Shown here piece by piece: positions 34,501 through 45,202 of a stretch of DNA of 64,000 bases. The stretch is from Pilasporangium apinafurcum (taxonomy: Eukaryota > Oomycota > Peronosporomycetes > Pythiales > Pythiaceae). The translations under genes were made by a program, and so were the position numbers. The notes under the pieces are model-generated. The model ran no database searches. It was not told the origin of the DNA and saw nothing but the letters and a program-made list of their open reading frames with translations. Position 1 is the first letter of the stretch. Each line of letters begins with the position of its first letter. The stretch is taken from NCBI GenBank assembly GCA_001600495.1, contig BCKE01000006.1, forward strand, positions 843,124-907,123, given 5' to 3'.

Positions 34501-36790
34501 AACCAGTACAAATGAAAGTACGTCCATTCCAAGTGGGGTGATAAACTTGAACGACTCAACGACTGGTTGAATCAAGTTGTCGTACGACTGAATCTGGCGC
34601 AACATGGTCCGAAATACAATTAGAGGGTTCGAATGTGCCACATGAGTCAGACTGCGTGCGGATGGCTTCGCACGATCAGCCGTCAACCGTCTCATCACTG
34701 CACGTGTACTCTGAACCACCTTGGCTTCGATGAGTTTCATTTGCGGACTTTTTGTGTACGATTCTTGCCATTGCTGGTACATGCGATACCGTTCATCAAA
34801 AGGAAAGATTTTGATAAGATCCCATAGCTGAAAGGCAAAACTTGGGTTGCAGCCCTGTAGTGCAAGAGCAGGGAGAAATGACTGTACAACGAGCTCCTTG
34901 ATCTGTATCCGCACTTCATCATTACTTGTTTCTGTGCCATTAGAAGTGCCGGATGATTTCACTTTCTTCGCATCTTCTTCAATTAAATGGCCAATCATTC
35001 GCAACAACTTGGTAAAAAGAAGTTCGTCATTATGCAAGTGGCAACCGAGCATCTTCAGGATCGGAAATACAACAGAGACAAATTCGTCGTATGTCGTAAG
35101 GCCCTTGACATAGCTGGCCGAATTGGAATCCTTGATCGTAATCTTCTTATCGTCCGGCACTAGTTTCATTGTCCTACAGGACAGATGCTCGTAGAGGGGG
35201 GCAATAAGCGAGTTAACAAGAGCACATAACTGCTCCATCAGCGGCTTATATAATAGTGGATTGGCACCGCGATCCTGAAACCATTTCACCATTTCAAATG
35301 CTCGTTTCTCAGACCCGATTTCCAGCAGTCCAACAATGAGGCCGTACACTTGATTATGGTCATTGTCCTGGTCCAGCTGGTCGGTGTCTTTGTCGCCATC
35401 TTTTTCGTCCTTCTTCCCTGTCAGATTCACTCTACCATACGATTTGGCTTCTTCTTCAACTTTCTTCATTATTAGCACAGATTGCTTCACAATCTCGTCC
35501 TTAGATGGTGCCAAATGCGGTATTAGTTCCTCCAATCTCAACAAATTCTTGCTGATCAGCGTCGCAGCCAAGCGATAAAGCGAACGTGGCGTCACAATCT
35601 GTTCAGTTGGGGATTCACGCTTGTAGAATTGAAATTTGAAACCTACAACATGCGGGATAATTTCACGTTTAAAGATCCCTAGTAGATCGGCAAAGCAATC
35701 ATTTTGCGGATGCATCTCGTAGGCGTCTAGCACCAAATCCAGCACGCGATTTGCATCCAGATCGAAGAAGCCAATGAGCGCCATAAGATCCGTTTTTGTT
35801 GCCTCCAGCTGATTTTTTGAAACGCCTGTATGTAGCAGCGAGAGAACTTTTGAAAATCCCTCAGTTTCTTCCCGAAGAAGATTGTACTTGATCTGTGTAT
35901 ACAACGTTTTCGTGTTGATACGAATGACCTTCTTTGTCAAAAGCTGTGGTTCAGGCATCAGGCCAGCTTCATGCAACAAGTCGATCTCTAGAGACGATTT
36001 GAGTTGGAGAAGTGGGATAATTTCCTCGTCCTAAAAGCGCAGGGACAGCAAACATAAATGAGTACGAACCAATAGACTAGTTGTCAATTTTACAATTGGA
36101 TACCATGAACAAAGTAATAACTTACTGCAATGGCACGGACGAAACGACATAGATTCTGCCATTCAGAGGATGAATGGCGCTCACGCCCCTTTTCGGTTGC
36201 TTCAATTTCGTTGCCAATAACCCAGAGAAGGTCTGTGAATACACCACATGCCTCCAAAGTCGATGGCTAATTATTGCACAATGAGTAATATATCCGATCA
36301 GAATCACACCAATATTACATCATATAAACACAATACGCGCGATCGAACCATATCTAGATCTTTCAGGAGTGATAGCACCTCCTGTCGCGATAGCTTTGCG
36401 TGGAGAACGATCCATACAAGTTCATAGAGCAAATGTACGAATTCTAGAACAAACATGCAAGCGTCATTAGCGCACATTACTGATAGATCGACACGTAAGG
36501 CAGCAAAAGCAATTTATAAAACGAATTTTACCTGAGTTCGTTGTTAATTTGCCATCTTTTCGTAACTCTGTAAATTCCTGAAGCGCTTTCTTGAGTTTGG
36601 CGCGACTGACCCATATCCAGTTGAAGAGCAAACAAAACAATTAATCTACATGCAATCAACAAAGAGCAAATCCATACACCTAGAGTAGTAATGCAAAGTA
36701 CACTCACATAGTATTGCTTCCCGATTCAGCCCAATGGTGGAGCACGGCGTCGTCGATGCGCGCTCGTCGCCTCGCCTCCATCGGATTCAT
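31506..36790 (-). CDS. THOC2: THO complex subunit 2 (THOC2)
   Basis: Six exons (36790-36708, 36605-36532, 36443-36349, 36266-36126, 36030-31715, 31644-31506) close in phase to give 1615 residues. The large helical body matches THOC2: EAGLMPEPQLLTKKVIRINT, NLLREETEGFSKVLSLL, FFDLDANRVLDLVLDA, the QIQSYDNLIQPVVESFKFIT segment, and the SLPSIVLCLTE-like block near PSIVLCLTEREAGNFGIFL. The last ~330 residues are Lys/Arg/Ser/Asp-rich with RS and KR patches, ending in an RGG-type tail (GGGGGSTGGRNN) encoded by the final exon. THO/TREX couples transcription, splicing and mRNA export in the nucleus. Four short 5' exons precede one 4.3-kb exon. Confidence 0.93.
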
Positions 36791-36942
36791 TGTAGCTCCT
36801 CAGTCGGTCGCTTTTCCTTCCTGTGCGCAGAAACACCCCCAGTGATAGACACTTTAGAAACAATAGAAATGTTTCTACTGATGGACAAAGCGAGAATTGG
36901 CAGTACACACACTATATTCACGTAATTTAAAACCACACTATT

Positions 36943-37737
36943 TTAACTACTTTGAAGCAAATATTGGCCACAGAAATAGAATGTGACATGGCGACACATG
37001 AAGACCATGACCTGCAGTAACAAGACTGAGCTGTAGACCGCCAAAGCTGTTAACACTAGTTGAATATCGATGTCCGCGTCGTTTAAATGACTAGTGGCAA
37101 TCCCCATGACTGCAGTCAGAATCACTTCCGCAAAACGCAGAGTTGATAGCAGGAACATAACAGCCGCAATGAAGCCAGGGGTAGCACACAACACAAGCTT
37201 GATGGCCATGAAGTAGAGCAGCGCATAAATCCCATTTTCCTGTTGGAAATTAGTCCAGGAGCTGCATACTGCGACCTTATTTGGTAAGATAAAATTAAGC
37301 AGAATCGTTTCCACGTCGACTACTCTTCGTAACGACTTGCTTACAATATCATGCACACCAGTCGTCAATGATGCGCTGCATTGAGCCACAAGCGTAGCCA
37401 TAAGTAGTAAGAGCATCCACACAGCAGCAACGCATGCAAAGACAAAATTGGTGAGATGGAAAAGTAGGATTCGGTACGTCTGCAATCGGACTGGCGCGCA
37501 CACTAGCGCCATGAAGAAGCAGCAATCGCTCACCACAACAGAGCCCAAATCACGGCGTCGGCTGCGTTTACCATGACTGGACGGCGCTTTGGCGGTATTT
37601 CCTTCTTCGTCTGGTCTCTTCGTTTCGGAGTCGATCACAGCGACTTCAAAGGTTCCATATTCGCGCTCGCGGACGCCTTCCTCCACCATTCGTTGGTGTT
37701 CATCCAGAAGACTGGGAGATGGCGGGAGAGAAGGCAT
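36943..37737 (-). CDS. Multi-pass membrane protein of unknown function
   Basis: This is a single-exon gene of 264 residues from ATG 37737. The first ~70 residues are polar, with a basic SSHGKRSRRR cluster that would stay cytosolic. About six hydrophobic segments follow (SDCCFFMALVCAPV, LLFHLTNFVFACVAAVWMLL, then ALLYFMAIKLVLCATPGF, TLRFAEVILTAVMG and VLTALAVYSSVLLLQVMVFM). No family is recognised. The gene sits in series 152 bases downstream of the THOC2 start on the same strand. Confidence 0.7.
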   Translation of the reverse strand: MPSLPPSPSLLDEHQRMVEEGVREREYGTFEVAVIDSETKRPDEEGNTAKAPSSHGKRSRRRDLGSVVVSDCCFFMALVCAPVRLQTYRILLFHLTNFVFACVAAVWMLLLLMATLVAQCSASLTTGVHDIVSKSLRRVVDVETILLNFILPNKVAVCSSWTNFQQENGIYALLYFMAIKLVLCATPGFIAAVMFLLSTLRFAEVILTAVMGIATSHLNDADIDIQLVLTALAVYSSVLLLQVMVFMCRHVTFYFCGQYLLQSS

Positions 37738-38395
37738 TGCTATCACGTATTTGTTTCCAGTACTTTACTAATTATTCTGTGGCAGTGGGATGGCAATTGC
37801 GGTGGTGGTAGTTGGTGCGAATGGCCAGAGTCGTCCGCGTGCCCAGCTCTCCCGTCCAGTATATTTTCGGTTTTGGATGTGGTGGAAATTGGACGAATGG
37901 GAAGAGCTTGTGGATTATTCTGTTCAGTGTAGATGTGCCACCTTCACATAAAAAACTCGTTAATGCAACCACCGAGTCAGCAGCCTCTCTCCCTCCCTCC
38001 TTTGCTACAGAAGAGAGTGAAAGTTGCTGGATTATGACGATGATGATGAGATCAAGTCGAAGCCATTTGGTTTTCCAGATGCTGCAAAAAAAACTAAAAC
38101 TAGGGCTTAAGTTGCTAGCAAATGACGAAATAAGTCGACAATGTGCTTCATTGACTTGATGCTGCATAGGGTTGAGAATGCTCCCCATCATCCAGCACAG
38201 CTGTGCCTACGTTGTGAAAAACCATTTCTCTTGGATAATGTGAATGCTAGTCGAGATGTGCTGCTTCTGGACTTCTTTTGTGCATCAGTCCTGTTGACTT
38301 GTGTTTCACACTAAATCGACAGCCTCTTTTTGTTCCATCGTATCCTAAGTATCATCTATTGGAGGGAGAAGTTCCCTTTCGTATTCCAAGACATC
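37738..38395. other. Divergent intergenic region with one small open frame
   Basis: About 660 bases separate two divergent genes. A 51-codon frame from ATG 38159 to 38314 on the plus strand is open but matches nothing recognised. It could be a leader ORF, or an upstream exon of the methylesterase gene read in another frame. No RNA gene is seen. Confidence 0.5.
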
Positions 38396-39743
38396 ATGAC
38401 GGAAGAGCAAGAGCATCACGATACGCTTTGGCAGAAATACTTCGACTCAAAAGAGGATGTGACGCTCTCCAATGGCGCCGTGAGTGCTTTGATACTCAAA
38501 AATATGCCAAAGATTTCCCTTGACCAATAGCTCATGTTGTGAGTAGATCTTTCGCACGTATTCAGCCGGTTCCGGTAGCCCCCATGTGGTTCTGCTGCAT
38601 GGAGGCGGTTACACATCCATGACGTGGTGTCTCGTGACGGTGCGTTTGCTAATTGGAGCATTCTCGAGACACTCGTTCTAAGCATATTTAATTTTTCTAC
38701 CTCCTTATGTAGGCACTCCTCAAAGACAGCTTCACTGTACATGCACTGGATTTCCGAGGACATGGTATATAGAATGTTTTGTCATTTGATGTTGTAAATG
38801 GTGATATTAACTCATGTATCTCCACTATGTCAGGCATGACACAGACATCTGATGATGCAGATCTCTCAATTGAAACGCTTGTGCAAGATACTGTACAGGT
38901 GCTGAAGCAAATCCTTCCACCATCAGATGACAGCTCCGCAGACAAACCCCAAACTGTGATCGTGGGCCATAGGTAAAATTTGATAGCTTACGTCGCTCCT
39001 CTTTTTGAGCGCAGTTATTCACGTGATCCTTGTTGTGTGTAGTNNNGGTGGCGCTGTCGCCGTCNNNGTGTCCGCCACCAACCAAGTACCCTCATTAGTG
39101 GGTGTAATGGTCATTGACGTCGTTGAAGGCACAGCCATCGCCTCACTGAGCCACATGCATACCATTCTGGACAAGCGTCCGAAGCGTTTTCGGTCGTATA
39201 AAGACGCCATCCATTGGGGACTTCACTCCAGTACGGTGCGGAATCCTGATGCCGCACAAGTGTCGATTCCATCGCAACTGAAGCAGCTTGAAGACGGCTC
39301 GCTCGTGTGGCGGACAGATCTGAGCAGCAGTGCAAAGTACTGGCGAGGTAATACGATATTTTTTTGTGCTCTATTTAAATTAGTGAGCTAATATGGATGT
39401 GGTTCATGTTGTAGATTGGTTCCTTGGTCTTTCGGAGCAGTTTCTGTCGTTACCGATCGCCAAGATTCTCGTGCTTGCAGGCTCCGACCGTCTGGACACA
39501 TCGCTCGTGCGCGGCCAAATGATGGGGAAATTTGAGCTGCGGTTGCTTTACGGCTCGGGCCACGTCATTCAGGAAGATTGTCCGGATCAAATTGCCACGG
39601 CTGTAATCGAATTCTGTGCTCGATGTGCACGCACAGTTAGTGGCAATATCTTCGGTCCAAACGGAGCGAAGAGCCAACCGCAAAACGAAATCTTAGCAGA
39701 ACGACTGGCGAAAGCGCGTGCCATGATCCCAAAGAAAGAGTGA
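38396..39743 (+). CDS. PPME1: Protein phosphatase methylesterase (PPME1)
   Basis: Six exons (38396-38479, 38547-38639, 38713-38764, 38834-38972, 39043-39347, 39415-39743) give 333 residues. Family features: WQKYFDSKEDV, VVLLHGGGYTSMTW, ALDFRGHG, the nucleophile elbow VIVGHS-x-GGAVAV, VMVIDVVEGTAIASL, DWFLGLSEQFLSLPI, LVLAGSDRLD (catalytic Asp region) and the His in YGSGHVIQEDCPD. The enzyme removes the C-terminal methyl ester from the PP2A catalytic subunit. Two codon-sized NNN runs (39044-39046 and 39065-39067) fall just after the catalytic Ser and five residues later, so those residues are unknown. The human protein's acidic insert is missing here. Confidence 0.93.
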
Positions 39744-39817
39744 AAAGTGGTGGGAGCAAAGAATTGCACATTGTCATATTAAAGTAAGTGTATGTAGTTC
39801 CTGACACATCCATGACA

Positions 39818-41034
39818 CTAAATGGCCAATACAGAGAACGATGCAACCGATCTAGAAATGAATTGACGACTAGTGGCTTGGTTGGCGGACGTATCCGGAC
39901 TCTTGGGCTCGATCTTGATTTCGTGACTGTAATCAGAAGCCACGATCTTGTTCTTGGTGTGTGCGGAGGTGTCTTTGACTGCAAAGCGACTGTCACCATA
40001 GATGAAGACCGATACGACCACGAGCAAAACCCCACCGTAGAAGGAGGCAGTGGCGGATTGGTCGAACATGTAATTGGAAATGATGCAACTGAAGATCAGT
40101 GAGAAAGATGTGCCGAAGTTTTTGACAATATTATCCGAAAAGCGCACGACTGCGGCGACGGTCAATCCGCCGCCTGCCTGGAGAAAGATGACTGCCCAGA
40201 CCATTGGATGGAACCCGTAGAAGAGACCGTTAGCCCACACTTCGTCAGCACTGCGCAGCAAATCTATCAGCGTCACAGCAATGGATACGGCTGACAGTTG
40301 CAGGTTGCGCACCCACAGCGGATCCAACGTCTGCATCGTCGCATTCGACTTGTGCGACTTCATGACGCGTTCGAAATACGCAGCGGCGAGGCCTGAGTTG
40401 ACCGCCAGTCCCAGCACAAGCGAGATGCCAATGATACGTGTGCTGTCAAATGTTAGCGCATCTTCCTCCGTCTCCTCCACCTTAGCCGACGGAAGGCGTG
40501 AATAGGAGCAAATGGCAACACCGATCATTAACGTCAGCATGGCGCACCACTGGATGAAGGAGAAGCGTCGATTCAGCAACACCATCATGAACATGGCAGT
40601 TGTGATGATCTTCGACTGGTACACGATCTGGTATGTAGCTACATCCACGTAATCGTACGCAAACAATGCCACAATGTTTTGCATGGCATAGAGAAATGCT
40701 AGTACGACCATCTTTTTCAGTCCTTGAAAATCCGCAAACACTTCAAAGCGAAGCGATCGCATCGAAGCAGACACGTTTCCATCCTTCAACTGCATCAACA
40801 GCAATATATTTTAGCCCGTTCTGCATTTCGTTGTGTCATCCATTCAACATCGTCAATTACCTTAAGCATAATGAGATAGCAGATCAGGAATTTGGCCATT
40901 TCCACCAGTAACACAACCGTGCTAGGTTTGTATTTTGGGCCATCCGCGAGCCGTGAGTACTTAGAAACGATTCCAAGTGCTGTGTTTTGCAACACAAGCA
41001 TCACGAAGCTGAGATGCTTGAGTGATTTCCCCAT
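39818..41034 (-). CDS. Nucleotide-sugar transporter (SLC35A type)
   Basis: Two exons (41034-40861 and 40789-39818) give 381 residues with about ten membrane segments. SLC35A hallmarks include LQNTALGIVSKYSR, PSTVVLLVEMAKFLICYL, FLYAMQNIVALFAYDYVDVA, TYQIVYQSKIITTAMFMMVL, GLAAAYFERVMK, LWVRNLQLSAVSI, and AGGGLTVAAVVRFSDNIVKN followed by GTSFSLI. These antiporters carry UDP-galactose, UDP-GlcNAc or CMP-sialic acid into the Golgi lumen against the nucleoside monophosphate; the substrate cannot be read from the sequence. The last ~50 residues form a polar cytosolic tail. Confidence 0.93.
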
Positions 41035-41371
41035 GGTCGTTTTCTTGTTCACACTTGTAGTTCACGTGCTTTCTTTCTCTCCAGCAGATCCGCGCGCTGT
41101 GTGCGTCTGAATCTCGATGTGGAGTGTAGACCTGCGTACCTCTTCAGGTTGGATAGTGTTATTTTACTTCCATGGAAACTCCCATACTTTCGTCCTCAGA
41201 CGAACGGACAACGACTCCCACTTTTCCACCAATCACAATTTAGAAATATTTAAACCCTACCCTCACTGAATCACTTGGGTGAAATTTACACCTGTAATTA
41301 CGCGTCTTTCCCTGCCGTAAAAACGTGAAAGATCTGGACGCACAGCGTTGAAGATCAAAAGGAAAGAAACC

Positions 41372-42320
41372 ATGGCGACAGGGTTTGGAGAGGTGCGAAA
41401 GCCTCTAGAGAAGCATGGTCACTGGAAGAGTTGCTCATGATGGCATTATTTATTGACCATACATTGTATGTTCTGTGTAGTTGGTTCTTGTGGTGGGTGA
41501 TAGCCATATCCCGCATCGTGCAGCGGAGATTCCGGAAAAATTTCAGAAGATGCTGGTACTTACTCAAATGGATCCAGTACATGGAGAGTGTGGTAGATCA
41601 TGGAATACTTAACGCATGATTGAGTATCTATTCTGTAGATACCAAACAAAATCCAGCATATTTTGTGCACAGGCAATACCATTACCAAAGAGCAGTATGA
41701 CGAGTTTCGCGCTTTGGCCCCTAATGTGCACGTCGTCGCTGGTGATTCTGACCTGGTATGGTTCCGATCGCGATGGCAGGCTTCATGTGTGTGCAACTTG
41801 TGCATCTTACATAGTACAAACTGTCTGAAAATCCACAGGAAGCATCGTTTCCTGAAAAGAAAGTGGTAACGATTGGTCAATTTCGCATTGGGCTCTGTCA
41901 TGGTCATCAAATCGTGCCATGGGGAGATCAGTTGAGACTCGCGGCGCTGCAGAGAAAAGTAAGTAATTGATTGTTTCTTTTTGATCGAACAATGGCGATC
42001 AACGATGTATTCTATATGCTATCAGATGAATGTGGATATTTTAGTGACCGGACACACGCATAAGTAAGTCATTTGTTTACTGCTTACGTTAGCTTTAGAC
42101 ACTTATGAAATCTTCCTTCAGGCATCATGTGCGGACAGAGAATGGTAAATGGTTCATCAATCCCGGCTCTATCACGGGAGCCTTTGGTGGAACGACTAGT
42201 GATGTAATCCCAAGCTTCATGCTCATGGCAATCCAAGGACTGAAAGTCGTGGCGTTTGTGTATGAGCTCAAGGGTGACAACGTCGTGGTCTCAAGAAGCG
42301 AGTTTACCAAAGAAAATTAA
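41372..42320 (+). CDS. VPS29: Retromer subunit VPS29
   Basis: Six exons (41372-41392, 41481-41555, 41639-41755, 41839-41958, 42026-42063, 42122-42320) give 189 residues, close to the 182 to 190 usual for VPS29. The metallophosphoesterase-like fold is clear: [67 protein letters not shown] and [15 protein letters not shown]29 is a retromer scaffold that binds VPS35 and is not thought to be an active phosphatase; the GNT and GDSD replacements at metal-ligand positions fit that. Exon 1 holds only 21 bases. The gene is tail-to-tail with the AF4-like gene. Confidence 0.96.
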
Positions 42321-42544
42321 GTTAAAATCATTTCATTTCTGTTATAAAGTGGGAAAAGTCGGATCGCCGAGCGGCGTGAACAGTGCGAAACAAATCGCCA
42401 TAACTGTCAGTCTGCCAGCGCAATAGTTTTGCGGTCTCTTATTGTAATAGTAGCTGCTATGAACATGTGATTATATTCCCGAACTTCCTCTTCTCTCTCT
42501 CCGGCAATAAGGAATTCTCGGTACTTAGTCCATTCAACGTCTTG

Positions 42545-44521
42545 CTATGCGCGATTCAGTTCCACATCCAAATCTTCGAAGAGCATACTCAGGTCCGTGA
42601 TCGCAGGGTTTGTGATACGAGGCAACACCTCCACTTTGCATGCCTCGTATCGTCGCCACATCTCAAAACCGCGCAAAGTGTGTTCCATTTCCTTCAATAA
42701 ATGAGCTCTCACTGCCGATTCACGATTATCACCTGAACTACTAATCGGAGGAGTTGTGCCATTCTGTCGAGACTCAGGCGAACGACCAGGCGTGAAGAGA
42801 TCGGAATACAGTGAGAAAAGCTTCAAATGCTGCAGTCGATAGATTGTCAACAGTACAATCGACGCCATCTTGTACCCCACTGCCATCATTCGTGTGCTTC
42901 CTGCCGTTTGAAACTTGCGGATAGTGCTTTCAATAAGTTGCAATGTCTGTGAGAGAGTGATAACACTATTTTCGCCATGTTTCCGCGCGTGCTGAGCATC
43001 ACCACGTTCTTTACACGCCTCTTTCATGTCCTGAAGTTTCAGTGCACACTGAAAGAACTTTGCGCTCGATTGAAGATATAGTTTACCTTGTGCAATCTGT
43101 CCTGCGGATCCAGATTCGGATCCTCCTTTGCGGTCACCTTCGTGTTTCAATGCTCGTGCCTGCTCATGTAGTTTACCAACAGCTGCTTGTAGTTTCGTGA
43201 CATCTCTTTCACCACTAGAAGGAATCAAAAACGTGCCCGGTAGAGATGGCGCTACTTTGGCTGCTTCTACTTCGATCGTTTGCGTAGATGATGCTTTCGT
43301 TTCGACTTGCTTTTTCGCTGCTTTTTCTTTTTGTGATGTTTCGCCGTGCAGCTTTTTCTTGCAGCTTTCACACACGGTGCTCTTCTCCGACTCTTTCGAC
43401 GCCGATCCATTCGAATCACTACTTGACTTGCTATTCTTTTCTTCCTTCATGCCTGTTTTTGATTTTTGTATTGTTGAGTCTTTCTCTGACAGCGGGGATG
43501 TGGTTTTCGTTGGCGTGGTAGTGGTAGTGGTCTTACTATTACTGGATTCCTTCGTACTCTTCTCGCCATTAGGGCCTCTATCCTTCAACTTGCTCGATGA
43601 CGATGAAGACGAGGATAACTTTCGTCGACTACTACCGGAAGAAGACCGTTTCTCTTTCGTGCGATGCTCTTTCTTGTGTTTTTCCTTCTTCTCGATCCGC
43701 GCAGGCGGGTCATATTTCCTGGGCTCACTATCTGACAGATTCTTACCACCACTCTCTGATGGCGTTGCTTCCTTCCATGTTACACGTTCTACATCACCCG
43801 ACTGCAGTTTCCTTCGAAATGCCGCACGCGATGCTTCTCGAAACACTTCCGCCGAATCGGCACCGTCCCGTACGCTCAATAAGCAATCGCGTACATACGT
43901 GGACATCCGCTTGTAGTAACCGGAATCTGGTCGATGCCGTTTCCGTGCACGAGAAGCTTTGATTGGATATAAGCTTTCGTCTCGTTCGGTGTTACTACTA
44001 TTGCTGCTCTGCTTTTCGTGACTATTGCTATGAGGTCGACTTGATGCATCGATCGATTGTTGCGAGAGCTCTTCTGTACTGCTTTTGTCTTCTTCTTCTC
44101 CTTCATCTTCGCTTACCCCCTCTTCGTCATCACTCTCTATGGATAACAGACTCTCAGAATCGCTGCCATCGCCACCGCCGCCTTCGTGCAGCACGCGCGA
44201 CTCTTTGCCGCGAGAGATTCCCGTCGGAAAACGTAGCTGCTTTCCCCTGCCTGCTGTCGCCGGCAACACTTCCACAGCAACCGCTGGTATACTATCGTTT
44301 TCATCCTCGCCCTCTTCTCCATCGTGCTCATCGGACGAAAAGAGCGAGGAGCCATTCGATGATGCTGGCGAACCAAGTCCAGATGAGGCCTCACCCTCCA
44401 CTGAATCACGATGGTATTTCCCGTTCGTAGCCGCATTTCTCCCGTGTAGTGCTGCTTCTTTACTAGAGACTGCTCGACTAGGGGCGTTCTTCTTGGACGA
44501 TACAAACTGCTTCCGCGCCAT
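42545..44521 (-). CDS. Ser/Lys-rich protein with AF4/FMR2-like C-terminal domain
   Basis: This is a single-exon gene of 658 residues. Residues 1-~410 are low complexity: acidic/Ser runs, RARKRHRPDSGYYKRMSTYV, then long Ser/Lys tracts and CESCKKKLHGE. From ~445 the sequence is ordered and helical: KLHEQARALKHEGDRKGG, GKLYLQSSAKFFQCALKLQD, SVITLSQTLQLIESTIRKF, YKMASIVLLTIYRLQHLKLF. This arrangement (AR.LKH.AD, Y..SA..F..C) resembles the C-terminal homology domain of AF4/FMR2 proteins, which scaffold transcription elongation factors. That link is a pattern match, not a demonstrated orthology. Nuclear localisation is likely from the many basic clusters. Confidence 0.72.
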   Translation of the reverse strand: MARKQFVSSKKNAPSRAVSSKEAALHGRNAATNGKYHRDSVEGEASSGLGSPASSNGSSLFSSDEHDGEEGEDENDSIPAVAVEVLPATAGRGKQLRFPTGISRGKESRVLHEGGGGDGSDSESLLSIESDDEEGVSEDEGEEEDKSSTEELSQQSIDASSRPHSNSHEKQSSNSSNTERDESLYPIKASRARKRHRPDSGYYKRMSTYVRDCLLSVRDGADSAEVFREASRAAFRRKLQSGDVERVTWKEATPSESGGKNLSDSEPRKYDPPARIEKKEKHKKEHRTKEKRSSSGSSRRKLSSSSSSSSKLKDRGPNGEKSTKESSNSKTTTTTTPTKTTSPLSEKDSTIQKSKTGMKEEKNSKSSSDSNGSASKESEKSTVCESCKKKLHGETSQKEKAAKKQVETKASSTQTIEVEAAKVAPSLPGTFLIPSSGERDVTKLQAAVGKLHEQARALKHEGDRKGGSESGSAGQIAQGKLYLQSSAKFFQCALKLQDMKEACKERGDAQHARKHGENSVITLSQTLQLIESTIRKFQTAGSTRMMAVGYKMASIVLLTIYRLQHLKLFSLYSDLFTPGRSPESRQNGTTPPISSSGDNRESAVRAHLLKEMEHTLRGFEMWRRYEACKVEVLPRITNPAITDLSMLFEDLDVELNRA

Positions 44522-45202
44522 CGTTCATTCAGGCAAATTCAATCACGTCAATCAGCGCTCTTTTTTCAGTTCAGCGTCTCCAGTTTCTATCGCCTATGAT
44601 TGGCACAATATAATATAATGATCGATGCCGTGTAGCGGTTCGTTTTTCGTGATACCGTGACGATGATCTGCTGCTCGGTGCTGTCGCGCTCTCGTTCGCT
44701 TCACTGCTCGTCTCCACTTTCTTAATCGCCTTGTCTATCCCAGAAGATTCTGTTTATGGATTTGTTGCACCTAACCAATGGTTTCACTTCCGTTCGCAGT
44801 CGAATCACGAGCCGGAAGGAAGGAACGCGGTCGCTGATCCGCACCTCCCCGCGCTTGGTGCTGGCAATATATGTAAATATGGGGCCTCAGTATGGGCGAT
44901 AGACTCAGCCACACACACACTGACGCTGGAGAGAGAGAGACGAGAGAGGCAAAGGCGTTTTTTTCGGCCCTCGTTTCAAACAAGTCCGCTGTACCAGTAA
45001 AAATGGTACATTTAGTATACATTTGGGGGGCTCGGCTCGGATTGGATCGGCTTGACTCGACTCGGATCGGCTTGGATTAATATTGGACGTAAGTCTGTCT
45101 GACGTCGCTTTGTGTCACTGTTGACTCTCGCTCATTCACTCAATCATTAAGGGTGAGCCATTTAATTCGAGAAGCCACATCCAGCAGCCAACAGTGTGAA
45201 CG
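44522..45202. promoter_or_regulatory. Shared divergent upstream region with simple repeats
   Basis: About 680 bases separate the AF4-like gene (-) from the CASTOR-like gene (+). It holds a CA run next to a GA run (about 44910-44950) and a GC-rich imperfect repeat (see 45031-45078). No open frame of interest was found. A promoter function is inferred from position only. Confidence 0.45.
45031..45078. repeat. Imperfect GGATCGGCTTG direct repeat
   Basis: GGATCGGCTTG occurs at 45044-45054 and again at 45064-45074 inside a run of related CTCGG/ACTCG words. It lies about 125 bases upstream of the CASTOR-like start codon. Confidence 0.75.

Noticed and set aside
43128-43916. 262-codon plus-strand frame rich in Ser, Phe and Leu
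   Set aside because: It is the complement of the Lys/Ser/Asp-rich AF4-like gene, where antisense stops are rare.
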